Translations under genes and position numbers: made by a program
In this document: positions 1-11,760 of the stretch, in pieces
How positions within the stretch are numbered: position 1 is the stretch's first letter
How the letters are laid out: the number at the start of each line of letters is the position of its first letter
Source of the DNA: Euborellia annulipes
Lineage: Eukaryota; Arthropoda; Insecta; Dermaptera; Anisolabididae
NCBI GenBank assembly: GCA_023213315.1
Contig: JAKCPI010005554.1
Span: 248,001 to 312,000 of the forward strand
Reading direction: 5' to 3'
Length of the DNA: 64,000 nt
Notes under the pieces: model-generated
Database searches by the model: none
What the model saw: the letters and a program-made list of their open reading frames with translations, nothing else
Told to the model about the DNA's origin: nothing

Positions 1-20
1 CCACAGTTTAAGAACGCCTG
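1..20. mobile_element. Right terminus of a hAT-like element
   Basis: The window opens inside an element. The first 20 bases read, in reverse complement, CAGGCGTTCTTAAACTGTGG, a typical hAT-type terminus. The following CTCTAGTG would be the 8-bp target duplication. The rest of the element lies outside, so family and size cannot be given. Confidence 0.45.
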
Positions 21-1149
21 CTCTAGTGTAATCATAAGTAGAACACTTAAATATGTATTTCCATTAATGAGGATTATTCTCTTAAAATGATAAAATTTGA
101 ATTTTATTTTCAAGATGTCTTTAATGTTTATTTGATAATTGGTGGGCTGTTAAAATACGATTTCAGTGAATGGTAATAATCTTTGAGTCAATTTGGCTGG
201 AGAACATGAATATAAAGTATGGGGTGGGGGTGGGGGTGGGGGTGCTGTGTGGTGTGCTCTATGCTCTCTTCTCCTCTGCGGGGTGGGGTGCACCCCCCTA
301 TTGCCAGATGGGAATCTGCTAATCGCCAGAGGGGTTCATATAATCATCATATAGACAACCCCATCGACCCTTCCATCCCCTTCAATCACAAGGGATCAAC
401 TCTCTGTTAGTTTAACACTAGGTCCTACATATGGTGCCTTGAAACCGCACTAGCTAAATTAGGGCCCAATTACCCTTGTTATTGAAATTCGAAAAACCCC
501 CCTCACCCTCCAATGTGTGGCCAACCCTTCGGTTGCAATGTTTCAATTAAAATTTTCTATTCTAAACAAAATGTCAACTTTTTTTTATAAGCAATTCTAT
601 TCAAACAAAGCCAAATGCTGTAAAATATCCTCCTCCTTATATAAACAAAGTCGGACAATCATTATTCGGATTAATTCAATGAATCCCATCCCGTTTTTTA
701 TTAAGTTCACAAAAATAAAGACGACACTTAATTTCAATCAAGTTCAAAGCAAAGAAGAAATCCTAAAAATATTTAAGCCAGTTTTTTAAGTCATTCCCGA
801 GGGCAATGGGGCATTTTGCCCACCAACATAACAAAACTACTCACAAATTTGTTAAATAAAATTATTAGTTTCTAAAATATTAATATATTTCGGTAACTTA
901 TTGATTTTCTTCACTAAGAGATATTTTTACGCTTGATGGATCCATGCATTTGGAGTGAACTAATCCCATTGAGGTGATTTCTCTCTCAGTTTCTTTGTCG
1001 TTTATTTGAAAACAAACAAATAATTAAAAAAATCCTTTAAATATATTCAAAGAGTCGTTCCAAAAAATGGGTCCATTAAAAAATTTTTGAAAATCATATT
1101 ATACGAAAGAGAGTTGGCTAATTTTCAGGAATTTCTTTCTTCCTAATAA
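21..1149. other. AT-rich stretch, no gene seen
   Basis: Holds a G-rich microsatellite (GGGGGT units, 220-243) and a C-rich patch near 490-515. Short open frames here have no codon bias, splice context or recognisable motif. Confidence 0.6.
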
Positions 1150-1377
1150 TAGAATTACCACAATTTTTTAGACCAGATCCGGACAGACGATTTCTGGGGA
1201 GTCTGGGGGTATGGAAAATTGAAAGGGGGAGAGATATATGTGTGGCTTTGTGAGGTTAATAAATTAGTAAAATGCCACGTTTTCGGATCATATTAGTAAA
1301 ATTCGACATTTCTAAGATCCGGATCTGAAACCGGACACGTGTTCCAAATCCGGACGATATCCGGTATGGTAACCCTA
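1150..1377. mobile_element. hAT-like non-autonomous element, TAGGGTTACC family
   Basis: Ends are TAGAATTACCACAA on the left and TGGTAACCCTA on the right, an imperfect TIR. The interior is rich in TCCGGA motifs. The flanks CCTAATAA and CAGAATAA match at 6 of 8 bases, a worn 8-bp TSD. A relative lies at 3480-3835 in the opposite orientation. About 230 bp, no coding capacity. Confidence 0.5.
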
Positions 1378-3027
1378 CAGAATAAGCTCTCTCAATGCAC
1401 ACTAGACCAGTCGAAAGAGAATTTTTTTAATCAAAATTGAATGAGTTTGAGAGATATTAATTCAGTTTCAATCGTACCAAGTTATCTGTAAAACTCAGAG
1501 TAGACATTCTGGCGAAGTACGGTTCCATCTGAGAATACAAAAAAATCCTCTAGTAATAATTTCTTAAATCCCAGGAAAAACTTGAGTTTTTTCTTTTTTT
1601 TGATATAGAAAGAATCTATTTCTTGACTCAACATCTTATTCAATTTAAATAATTTATCGTTGTCATAAAGATTTTTGTATGATATAGGTTAACTATCTGG
1701 AATGGACACTCACAGCCAATATTGATGGAAGAAAAGAATTTTTTCATTCATCCAGCCGAGTGAAAAAAAAAATAATAAACGAACTGTAATTTAGCTTGTC
1801 AAAAAATTGATTTTGCAACGTACGTAGCAAAACAAATGGAGAGTGTAAGCCTTGTTTTAAGTCCTCTCATTCGGACAGGAAGCGATTATTTTTTATGGTT
1901 TTTGTTTGTTTCCTGGAAACATTTTGTATTAATTTTCGATCACTCCATAAGGATTTATTGGGCGCTTAAAACGATGTGGTCGGATTTTGGTTCATTGAAT
2001 AATCATTTTCAAATTCTTCCAACTTTTAATTATTCAATTTCGATTTTAAAACTTATATGTAGATATATAATAATTCCTTTTAAATAATAAGAGAATGGAA
2101 TCTTATTTATTTTAATTTTTTATTTAGGTCTCTATGTAATTTTCATTAATATAGATACTAATTTACGTTTAGTATTTAAGAATTTTAAAGAGTTAGTTAA
2201 AATTAAATTTCTAATTATCTTTAAGAAATTTCCCTAAAAATTAAAGAAAATCATTAACGAAAAGTCTGGTGTAAAGAATAGAACAACACACAACATTCTC
2301 TCATATATTGTACATTCACATTATATATTTGATAGACATTATTTAATAAGTAAGAATTTTATGACAATATTATCAATATCCTAAAGGTGCCTCAAACTTT
2401 CGATTAAAATTTAGATCTAAGAAAATATTTATATTTATATAATTTGGATTAAAGTCTTTTTTTAATAGATAGGTAGAATTGGAAAATATTTATTTTTTGA
2501 CATCTTTACGAAAGATGATCTAAGAAATAAATTTTTTTATTATCAAAAAGACCTACGGAAATAAAAAAAGTAAAAATCAGGTATTTTTGCAAGCCCAAAC
2601 TTTCTCTTAACTATTTAATTAATAAGGGAAATTTTTGAAATTAACTGGGTGACAAAATTATTTTTTATATACTAAATTAATTATAAATTATTATTTTAGA
2701 GTTAAAGCTTTTACAGTTATTTTCATTTAATGAATTATTATTTTCAACCCTTAATCCATCTGTGTGTTAATAAATAATAATATATATATATATATGCTGT
2801 TTGAAAAAAAAAAAAATTTTAATGGGTAAATGAGCTGGTGAAAGTCTTTAATAACTCGTACCTCCCTTCCCCTCTTTTCCTCCCCCTACGCTTAAAATAT
2901 TCATTTAATAATGAGTTTAATATTCGAAAAGTTCACTACATAATTCGAATATGTTCCTGTTATTGAAATACTTTATTAAGATTCGACACATTTTAACATG
3001 AAATTATTATCTCAATACTTTTCCATG
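1378..3027. other. AT-rich stretch, no gene seen
   Basis: Very AT-rich with homopolymer runs and an AT microsatellite near 2780-2796. Nothing recognisable as an exon or an element end. Confidence 0.6.
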
Positions 3028-3077
3028 GCCACTCAAAAAAGTTGGGACCAGCAGTCTGTCTGTCTTCAAAATAAAGT

Positions 3078-3320
3078 CTTCTTCTTTCTTCGCCTTAATT
3101 ATTCCCGCGGTGTGGGGTCGGCGGCAAATAGAGAAGGGGTAAATGGGTTTTTTGCGACCGGAAGAAAAAGAACAGGCCGGCCCTTCGCACGGTTTGACGC
3201 CTGTTGAAAATATAGAAGCAAGGGATAGACATGTAAAGAATAGAAGGACTGCCAGCTGGGCCAGCTCGGGTAGCTCGTGGTCGCCATCCACGTACCCAAA
3301 AGATGTGGGCCCCTGAGCAA
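3078..3320 (-). mobile_element. SINE-B, full-length copy with TSD
   Basis: GC-rich SINE of about 240 bp. On the minus strand it starts near GCTCAGGGGCCCACATC, passes GTGGATGGCGACCACGAGC and CCGGCCTGTTC, and ends in CGCGGGAATTAAGGCGAAG plus an AAG-rich tail. It is flanked by a perfect 16-bp TSD, GTCTTCAAAATAAAGT, at 3062-3077 and 3321-3336. Open frames on both strands come from this repeat and are not genes. No clear Pol III A/B boxes were recognised, so its RNA ancestor is unknown. Confidence 0.82.
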
Positions 3321-3479
3321 GTCTTCAAAATAAAGTAAGAAGGAAATTATTTTTCAAAATTGGCTCTAACAGTTAATAAAATGCATACATCAATTATTTT
3401 TTAGATGCTCCTTAAAATGTATTTTCTTATTTTGTCCTCAAAATTGTATGAAGAACAAACATTTTACTCTTGTATATCA

Positions 3480-3835
3480 TAGGTACGACTGGATTTGGTC
3501 CGGACAGTCCGGATTTGGAACACGTGATCAGTTTGGAGTCCGGATCTGAGAAATGTTTGGACTTAACTAAAATAAAGTGTCCAAATTGGGAAATTTTACT
3601 CTGCTCTGCACCACATATTATATACCGGTACTATAAGTAAATGTTTTATGGAATTCAAGTAGTTAGTAGATTATAGTGTACTAAAAAGGCTTAATTATTT
3701 TTTACGTCTCAGGATAGTTAAAAACGCAGATTTCAGTGCCTAATTTTCAAAAACTTTTCCTTACCCCCAGATCCCTTCGGAAGTCGTCTGTCCAGTTCTG
3801 GTCTCAATAAATTATGGTAACCCTAATCATAGTGA
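3480..3835. mobile_element. hAT-like element inserted in family A
   Basis: Starts TAGGTACGACTGG and ends TATGGTAACCCTA. It shares TCCGGA-rich subterminal sequence and the GACCAG..GACAGACGA block with the element at 1150-1377, reversed. It splits the family A block CTTGTA..TCATAGG from the CATGGTAACAAAAT block. No clean 8-bp TSD is visible. Confidence 0.5.
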
Positions 3836-4008
3836 TTATAGAAGTCATGGTAACAAAATATAAATATTTTTCTATGGTTATAAATGTTACATCTAATCTA
3901 ATCCCGAATTAAATATAAGTCCACACAAATATCTGGTGTGAACAGAACTTTCAATTACCGAAGGTAAGAGAAAGTTCTGGGCGGTAAGACCAGTCACGCC
4001 AGATTTTT

Positions 4009-6334
4009 ATTCAGTAAGTATTAGGGTAGGAACCACGATAGAGAGTTCGAAACCCTAAAAATTGCTGCCTTCCCCTATCCGTGTTACTGATTCTCTTTGA
4101 AATTTTATGTTACAATACTTTTGGTATATTAATATTATTTAACAGATATTTTTTTTTTTTTGGAATTTCATCAATAGTTATAGTGAAATAAATTTATAAT
4201 TTGTCAAAAGCTAGAGAATAAAAATCTCACTTGCAGATAATAAATGGATTGATTAAAGCGTGACTTTGCTCCGGAGGGAGCATCTCTCTTTCTCTCTCGA
4301 TGCATTTCAGGATTAATAACCCAATTAGTTCATATAATTTTACGATCCACTGAGAGAATTAACACTTGAGTAATTTGATTTGAATCGAACCAAGATTGTT
4401 ACTTTAAAGCTGTGTGTTGATTAATTGATCCAACCTTGCAGATACTCTAATGAGAAAATTCGAATTGCAATCTATTAATCCCATTTTCGATTCATTTAAT
4501 TTCGACCTTTGATTTTTTCATTTCCATTCATTCCAGTCAATATTACGAGCCATTAAAAATACATTTACGGTCTGATGTTTACACACTACTTATCGGCATT
4601 AGCTGATGCGGTGCAAAGCATCGTCATGATACGTTAATTAAACTGATTATTCCAATGCCCATGAGCATATTACTCTATCGAAGCAGTTCAATTTGTTTAT
4701 CAGTAAATTCAATCTGGAAAGATAGATATTTTTGCATTTGGAATATTTTTTTTTTATTGAATAATGTTCTAAATTCATATAAATCTGAAAGCCTGTCAAA
4801 CGAGAGCTTTTTTGATTAATAGCCCATCTGATTTGCATTTCCATACAATATGCTGCGTCTTCGGTCATAAATATTGTTCTAGGGCATTTGATTCTTGGAT
4901 CGACTTCCGTATTCCATTATTGAACACTTTGGCCCTTTATGTTTTTGTAATGTAAAAATATAAAAATATGTTTAGAGGAATAATGAGTGGGTGATGTTTC
5001 ATTTTTGACACAGCCAATGGCTGGTACGTCCGGCAAGAGGGCAGCCCAACAGCTTAGGCTTGAGTCACCCCTTGACTAGTACTTCCGGTCATCGGAGTCA
5101 TCCATCCCCTAAGACTTTAACTCACCCTCACTCAACAAGTCCTGGGTTTGCCCGCCTTTGTCTGCTGCGCGCCATTTGCACGTCCGAGAGCCATTTCCGG
5201 TGAATTGATACCATCCTCTGAAATGGTCCATCGCCTTCAAGTCTACATATTTATTTATTCATACTTTTATAGTTGTCTGCTTTGTTTATAATGTGTACGT
5301 TACTACCCTATTGACATATTCTGCAATAAAGGATTAAAATTTTGTTTGTGCATTCTTTTAAATTGTTTTTTTTTTTTTTTTTTATTTGTGCTCAAAATAA
5401 TCCTTATTTATTCTAGTTTTATATAAAAAAGATTTGACTCCGTTAACTTAAATAGTTATTAAAATATTCACTCGAAAAATGAAAATATTTTTTCACGTCT
5501 CTATCTCTAAGGATTTAAAATATTTTTTGATAGTCGACGTTGGAATATTAACAAAATACTAGTATTAAGAGTTTTTTTGCTTTCTTTTGAGTTTACCTTG
5601 CTCGAAGACGAGTCGCCCCCACGACTATTGTTAAGAGGAATTTTTGAAGCAACTTAAAAGGTAGAGGCTATGACGCTCGATGGGGTAAATAATGATGCTT
5701 ATAAGACCCAACGAAATTTATTGTTACGTTAATATGAAAAAATAATTGAATTATTTGAAATATTTCATTGTTTCAAAATTGTGATATCTGTGTCCTGGCT
5801 CAGTGTATAACATAAAATCTATTCAGAAATAAACCTACTCGTTATCACTAATATATTTTATCTTACTTGTAATTATTGTTTGAATTTTTTCATTATAAAT
5901 AAGTCAACTTTGATACGACCAAAAGATTATTATTGATGACGAAATTAGGAGAGTCGTAAAATCAGACGAAAAAGAAAAACAATCCTTAAGAAAACACTTA
6001 GAGGGAGCGACTTAAATTTCCATCTAATTAGCATCTCATAAGAAAGGGAATTTCACTTAAGATTATGTTTAAAGTACCATGATATTATTTTAATACAATC
6101 TCAATAATACCTTGGTTCTGGAAAGCCTTAATGAGAAAACATTTTCAAAGTCTTAACGAGCCACAGTCAAAGAAAATTTCACCTAATTAAATTATATTTT
6201 TGAGTTAAATAGTTTTAGATAAGATATTATTCAATGAATAACGAACTGGATAAGTCATAGATATATTGAACAAATTTGTGAGAATGTTTATTTGTTGCTG
6301 GGCCAAACGTTGAAAATTATTTAACTATAACTAA
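4009..6334. other. Unique-looking stretch, no gene seen
   Basis: Mostly AT-rich. A GC-richer segment at about 5010-5235 (CCGG-containing, non-repetitive within the window) stands out and could be a conserved regulatory element, but it has no open frame of note. Poly-T at 5368-5383. Confidence 0.5.
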
Positions 6335-6600
6335 CCCCTGGTAAGGGGTGCTGCTGAGAATAGGAGGTTAGAGAAGACCAAAATATCTCCTGGTAAGTAT
6401 TTGTTGGTGTTGATCGAGGGTAGCACACCGATACTCCGGAAAGCCTGGAGATCCTGGGTTCGATTCCTCGGGAGACATGAGGCGTTTGGCCAATGGGGCA
6501 GGTTTGGTTACTTCGAGCATAACGAGTGAGCACTATGTTTAAAGGTTGGAGTATAAGGAATATTTCCCCATGGTATATTTATTAAAAAACCTCAACGGGA
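6335..6600 (+). mobile_element. tRNA-derived SINE (type D), degenerate
   Basis: Carries a Pol III A-box-like GGTAGCACACCG (6419-6430) and a B box GGGTTCGATTCC (6456-6467) at tRNA spacing, followed by a non-tRNA body (GAGCATAACGAGTGAGC) and an A-rich end near 6590-6630. The acceptor and T stems do not pair properly, so it is not a functional tRNA gene. Related debris: B-box-like sequence near 13425 (minus strand) and the CCAGGATCTCCAGCC tract near 21810. Confidence 0.6.
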
Positions 6601-6610
6601 TTTGAGGCGT

Positions 6611-7259
6611 TTAAAAAAAATGAAAAAGAACATTGTTAAATTATTTGGCAATGAGAAAAGAAATAAATTTGAAAGTCTAGTGTTGTCTAAGAATAAGTTA
6701 TGATATGAGAAACACAAACATTTTTTTTTCATTAGTAAAATCCAATTTTACACGGTTCGTAATCCCTGTTCTAAATACTTGACATCTATTTAAAAAAATT
6801 TTGAAATATTTATTAATTCAAAGAGCCGAAAAAAGCAATTTGTTCTCGGCCTACCTCTGGACCATACCACCGCATTTTCTTAATTTTATTCTTCAGAAGA
6901 AATGTCATCTCGACAAGGCGATACCTATCTTTCTCCGGTGTTTGAATTAATAAATATTAATTATTTCATGAATTTTCTTCCCAGGCCCATATCTAGTTTT
7001 TTATTCCATAATATGTGAGCTTAATATTAAAAATAAAAAAGAAATGATTATTTGTTTAGGAAAGAAAATAAATAATGTGTTGTATTAAGAAGGGTTTGAG
7101 AAAACCAGTCATGGTTATTGGAGCTAAATGTGTTTTATCAGAGAAATTAATGTTTCTAAGATTACTTGTCAAGAAAGTGAATAAAAATCTATTTATTTCC
7201 TTTTGGCAGCTCCCGATTGAATCGAAGCCAGATCAATAGATTTTGTTTTTGCATTTTGC
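6611..7259. other. AT-rich stretch, no gene seen
   Basis: No exon, element end or structured repeat recognised. Confidence 0.55.
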
Positions 7260-7700
7260 AACCCCTAATATGTTCAGGGGGTGAATAATAGCGGCGTAAG
7301 TCGAATCGTTGTGTCTTTTGCTATTGGTTCAGGAAACGGCTTGGAATAAAACAAAGCCGGGGCCCGTTTCCTTGTTTCTTGTCGGTGATGTTTTATCGTT
7401 GGGCGGAATTTCGCCACCTCCAGCAATTATTTGCAATTGGATTTCTTTGTTGATATCGCTCCTTGGTTTATTGATTTTGTTTCTTGAGATTTTCGGAAGA
7501 CGCGTGAGTTTATGACTGCCGCCGCTGCGCGCGCTGCAGTCGCCGCCTCCGTAGGGCTTAAAGAGGGCGGAGCTTCTCGCATTGCTATTCAGAGACCTAG
7601 GCCGGGTTTTTGCACTCCTTCGATTGCGATTCGCCAATTGAGTGGCGCCCCGTGACGAGGCCTCTGATTTATCACCGGCCAGGGCGCTTCCCTGGCTTCC
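7260..7700. promoter_or_regulatory. CpG/GC-rich island, possible promoter or leader exon
   Basis: In an AT-rich landscape this segment is GC-rich and CpG-dense, with CTATTGGTTCA (CCAAT-type, about 7319-7330), a GCCGCCGCTGCGCGCG core near 7516-7532, and GGGCGGAG near 7565. It holds a 68-codon + frame and a 102-codon - frame, but neither has clear coding character or paired splice sites. A conserved regulatory region or untranslated exon is possible; this is inference. Confidence 0.3.
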
Positions 7701-8444
7701 TTCAAGCTTATCAACTGCTCCTACTACAAGTCCCTAGACCCTTACCCTAGACATATGCACGCGATCCCTTCTCCATTCCTCCCGCTCCAATCCTTTTTCT
7801 TTCTTTTTTTTGCCAAATTTTATCTTCCTTATCTTTTCAGTTGAACTTCAAAAAGTGAAAGCCTTAATTGTATTGAGATTCAATGGGATAAGACTCAACG
7901 AATACGGATTGATTAACATAAATTCTAATTTGTAAAATATTTTATTTTGGTAAAATTATAATTGGGGAGGAAAATGGAGCGCGAATATCAACTAAGCAAA
8001 AAAAAAAATTTAATATATTTAATTTAATATATGATAATAAGCAATTAGAGTTGCCATATATTCCCTGTCTATATTACACAAAATTTATCTTTTATGTTTA
8101 TTAAGTTTGTAAGTATGTTAGTTTTTTGTTCGTTTGTGTGACGGGGCCAATCTCAAAAAGTAATGAACCGATTAAAAAAATTCTTTCACTGGTGATGATT
8201 TGCTGAGATCTTTAAGACCTTATAATAAAAAGAAAATATTAAAAAAAGAACGAGGAAGCTGTTATTTGATTCATTCAAACTGGACCTAACGTTTCGGTTA
8301 CATTTCTCAAATTATGGGGCGAGCTCCCCTGGGTCCAAAGGGGACGCTGAATAAATTAACACGAAAATTATTTTCATATAAATGCTTAATTTTTAAAAAG
8401 TTGGTAGCTTCTTTAAAAAATTTATTGAAATTCAAAAGAATTTT
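7701..8444. other. AT-rich stretch with a worn interspersed repeat
   Basis: Around 8115-8215 is TGTGTGACGGGGCC followed by AACCGATTAAAAAAATTC, resembling a 3' repeat module widespread in invertebrates (usually read as a LINE or Helitron end). Too degraded to classify. A related tract occurs at 28455-28600. Confidence 0.4.
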
Positions 8445-8560
8445 TTTTAAGGTCTTTTTCGGCATCTAAAATAAATTTTTCTCGCCTGGGACTGGAGGCG
8501 AACCCGGGGCCCCGGCGAGAGAAGCTAGTGTCTTCTCTCTGAGCCACGGGTCAAGGGCAA
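8445..8560 (-). mobile_element. tRNA-derived SINE (type C)
   Basis: On the minus strand: A box TGGCTCAGAGAG (8546-8535) and B box GGTTCGCCTCC (8504-8494), 53 nt apart as in a tRNA, with an arm of AGCTTCTCTCGCCGGGGCC between. The body continues into the GACCTTAAAAAAAA end near 8445. A second copy lies at 18368-18520 and a fragment at 12540-12600 (AAGGTCTTTTCCGGCC). No clean TSD found. Confidence 0.7.
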
Positions 8561-10909
8561 AATAATATTAAAAAAAAAAAAAATAATTTATCAAATTAAT
8601 ATTATCTTAAATATTTGTATTCAAATAATTTATTTGTAGTTTTAAAAGTTCTGCGTTGAATGAAATTCGTCTTAATTATTATATTATTTTTTGAATTTTA
8701 ATAAATGTGGCAAAGTAAATTTTATCAAATTGAGTATTTAGATAAAATTTATTTGGAAAAATATCTCTTCCCTTCCCCATCCCCTAAAAACAATAAATTT
8801 TAAAGAAGAAAAAATATTTTTTATTATTTCTAGCAAGATTTAAAATTTTAACACTAAATTTCTTTCGGATTATTATGAAAGCAAGTGGTAAAGCCCGCCT
8901 TCAGCGGGCTACGCCCCTGGACCCTCTTGCCTTCCCCTTTCTGAGAGCAAATGCATCAAATTTATTCTTGCTCACTATTTGGAATTTTGAACATATATTT
9001 TTTACTTTTATCTATTCCCATATCAAGTTCCAGATTAAGTTAATTCGATAACGGGGGAGGCTGGCTGACCCCTCCCTTATTCTACTTTCTCTCTTACCCT
9101 TCAAATGCTGTCCCAGTTCAGCTTGTTCTATAAATGTGATAACCAATTAAAGTGGATGCAAATTGAAAAACTTTTTGCTACCTAAAATTAACTATCAATT
9201 TTTGGAATTTAATTTCGATATTTATTTATGTTTTAAAGCGGGCGATTAGAAATTTCTGGTATAAAATAGGCTAAGGTGAGAGGAGTACCAAATATTCAAA
9301 TAAAAAATAAATTTATGAAGATAGGTTAGCATTCAATTTATGTTAATTAGGGGAGTTGAGGGTTGTTCTATCGGAGATCGCCACTTAATTAAAAATTATT
9401 TCATCCATTTTAGAGAATATTTTTAAAAAACGAAGAATTATTACTAGATTGAAAAATATAAAATCAGAGCTTTGTTAGATGTAAAAAATAAACTTTGTAA
9501 AATTTTTATTTTTTATATTAGATAACAAGGTCAACATGTCACCTTTCTACAGGTGTTTAACCCTTGATTGACTTGCGTCATAAAATGCGATAAAATTAAT
9601 AGACTAATCATTTAATTTAACTCATTTCGATTAATATTTATATTTATTGTAAATTCGGTAAAGCGTTTATTTTTCAAATAAATAAAATAAAGTTGATAGA
9701 GAGTGTTGTATTTGTTCCAAAGTGACTTTCTCCCATTTTAACGTCGTTTATGGTTGGTAGGGGAAGACGGATTACGCCTGGATATCAACGTGAGAGGGTC
9801 TCGGTTTACGCTGTTGTTCCCCTTTTAAAGACATTTCACTTGTCATTTTAATATTGGTGAGTTGAAATTTGCGCAAAGTGAGTTTGACATGACGAAGCTC
9901 CCGTTTCTCTTATTCTTCTGCGATTCTCGTATTCCCTTCTTTTTTTCCTTTGCTTTGGCCAATAATTGAAAAACACGTCGCGACGCCAGACCCGTGAGAC
10001 CAGATAATATGGATCTGGGGCTTGGATCAAAATGCACCGACAAATAGAATAAGCACCATCAAAGTCGTATCCTGTAGCTCAATTTCAATTTCTTTGACGA
10101 CCACCCTTAAGAAGATTGATAAATTAAATGCTTTGTCTACCAAAAACTAAGTGGAAAAGATAAATTTATATTGCGATCAAAGATTTCATGATCGTTCCTT
10201 TCTTTTTAAACTTTCTCTTTTCTCACAACTCGTGAGCAGAGATAAATGTAAATAATAATTTCCAAATTACCTATTAGACATTTCACACTAAAATAATAAG
10301 AGAAAGTAAAAAAATTAGATGAGAGGAGTAAATCCTTAGATTTGTTTTATCTCTTGTGGAAATAAGTCATCAGCTTTCTCCTCTCTGTCACCACGAATTC
10401 GACTTTGCAAAAACATGCTTGCTGATTTTATGAAATTAAAATGAGGTAACATTGTGTCAACCATAAAATTCCTTTGAATTATAAATAGCTTTATTAATAG
10501 CTAACTGAGTGAGATAAAAAAAAAAAATGTTTTCGGGGTTAAGTTCAATTTTGTTTTCTTGCTATGAATCTTAATATATTGTAATACAATAATTAGATAA
10601 TAATTCTTGTCAATTTCGAGAATACTGTTTATTGTGAGTATAGAGGAGGCTTATACTTGTATTCATAGTCGTTCCTTGAGGAAGAGGGAATCCTTATATC
10701 TATATATTTATATAGGCATAAGGATTCCTTGTTCCTCAAGAAAGACTAAGAATACGTGTATAAGCCTCGGATAAGCTTCAGAGTACGCATCTGAAGTTCC
10801 AACACAATTCGAGTCCAGTTTGCAGCAAATAATGTCTCCTCACAGACACCAAGGAGTGGCCTAAGTGTCTTAAAAATAGGCCTGGGAAGGAGCAATATAT
10901 TTAGTTTCC
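8561..10909. other. AT-rich stretch with one fold-back, no gene seen
   Basis: Contains CCTTCAGCGGGCTACGCCCCTGGACCC near 8897-8925 (echoed in reverse near 20215), which looks like repeat debris. The 10644-10768 inverted repeat is listed separately. Confidence 0.5.
10644..10768. repeat. Short inverted repeat, arms about 52 bp
   Basis: GAGGCTTATACTTGTATTC (10647 on) is the reverse complement, with some mismatches, of GAATACGTGTATAAGCCTC (ending 10768). The spacer is an AT-rich loop of about 20 bp. No hammerhead core is seen. Confidence 0.7.
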
Positions 10910-11170
10910 ACCGATATATTAGAATTCAAGATGTAAAATTTATAAACATGGGAAAATATTTATATTTTGTTACCATGGCAACCAATTCTCCTACTCTCTT
11001 ATGAAGTACAAGAGTAAAGTGTGCTTCAAACAATTTTGAGAGCAAAATGAGAATATACATTTGAAAGAGCATCTAAAACATAATTGATTTTTGAATGTTA
11101 TTATTTTATTCGACGTAGTTAGAGCGAATTTTGAGAAAATCGAAAAAAACTGAAAAAGTGCATTAGTAAA

Positions 11171-11397
11171 TTGATGTTTTATGCCTGTGGAGATTTACTC
11201 AGGATTCGCAGAGATTTTGCAGCCAGGTGATTAAATAAAAAAATCTTTTATTTAATTTCTATTTGCCGACGTTTATAATTAATAATCGTGTATAATTGAC
11301 AATATTTGCCTTGATGAAGGTCGTGATTGGCGACCGAAACGTCGGCAAATAGAAATTAAATAAAAGATTTTTTGGCTGCAGTCCCTGCGAATCCTGA
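11171..11397 (+). mobile_element. Hammerhead fold-back element (FB1) with 13-bp TSD
   Basis: The arms (ACTCAGGATTCGCAG ... TTTGCCGACGTTT at left; AACGTCGGCAAAT ... CTGCGAATCCTGA at right) are inverted copies. It sits inside a family A copy and duplicates the target GTGCAT(T/C)AGTAAA at 11158-11170 and 11398-11410. Intact family A copies have this target only once, so insertion is directly shown. No ORF. Confidence 0.82.
11311..11343 (+). ncRNA. Hammerhead-ribozyme-like motif (FB1)
   Basis: TTGATGA (one base off CTGANGA), stem II GGTCG/CGACC around a 7-nt loop, then GAAAC and GTC. Flanks pair as stem I: TATTTGCC with GGCAAATA, 8 perfect bp. Stem III is minimal, as in retroelement hammerheads that work as dimers. 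The C-to-T change at the first core base may lower activity. Confidence 0.6.
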
Positions 11398-11760
11398 GTG
11401 CATCAGTAAAGTACTAGTACTCTTTGGCCGATTTCTGTCACGTCCCAGGGAGGTGCCTAACTTAAATATAAAATTTCAACCTCCTACACTGTTGAAAAAT
11501 TTCGAGCAATATTCATACACAAGTATAGGAAGTGTGTTACACAAACTGTTTATGAATATTCAATTTGGGTCAATTTTGGCTATAGCTCTTTTCGTTCTTG
11601 AGATATTTTGTTCACAGACTGGCCATGTTACGAAAACCACTTTTTGGATTCAGGGGACCTCAAAACGTGTATATCCATCAAAATCTCGACATCGAATTTT
11701 GACATGAATCTAATACTTTCTCTCTATTTATTAACATAAATAGAGGAAAGAGAAAGTAAA

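Larger units (their letters stand above)
3028..4008 (+). mobile_element. Family A copy, broken by two insertions
   Basis: Degenerate copy of the commonest repeat in the window. Recognisable blocks in order: CAAAAAAGTTGGGACC, AATTATTTTTTAGATGCTC, the CATGGTAACAAAATATAAAT block, and the terminal palindrome at about 3932-4008 (CTGGTGTGA ... TCACGCCAG). It is interrupted by a SINE-B at 3078-3320 and a hAT-like element at 3480-3835, so it is older than both. Confidence 0.7.
10910..11760 (-). mobile_element. Family A copy, minus strand, split by a fold-back element
   Basis: Read on the minus strand it runs from the start hairpin (ACTTTCTCTTTCC ... GAGAGAAAGTA, 11757-11720) through CATCGAATTT..GACATG, the GGACCTCAAAACGTG block and the GTACTAGTAC module to the TACCATGGCAACC block. 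The terminal palindrome is missing. A 227-bp insertion at 11171-11397 interrupts the module. Confidence 0.8.

Noticed and set aside
6412..6478. Possible tRNA gene on + strand
   Set aside because: A and B boxes are at tRNA spacing, but the acceptor and T stems do not pair and a SINE-like body follows; treated as a tRNA-derived SINE.
11372..11707. 111-codon open frame
   Set aside because: Starts in a fold-back arm and runs through a minus-strand family A copy; similar peptides appear wherever family A occurs.
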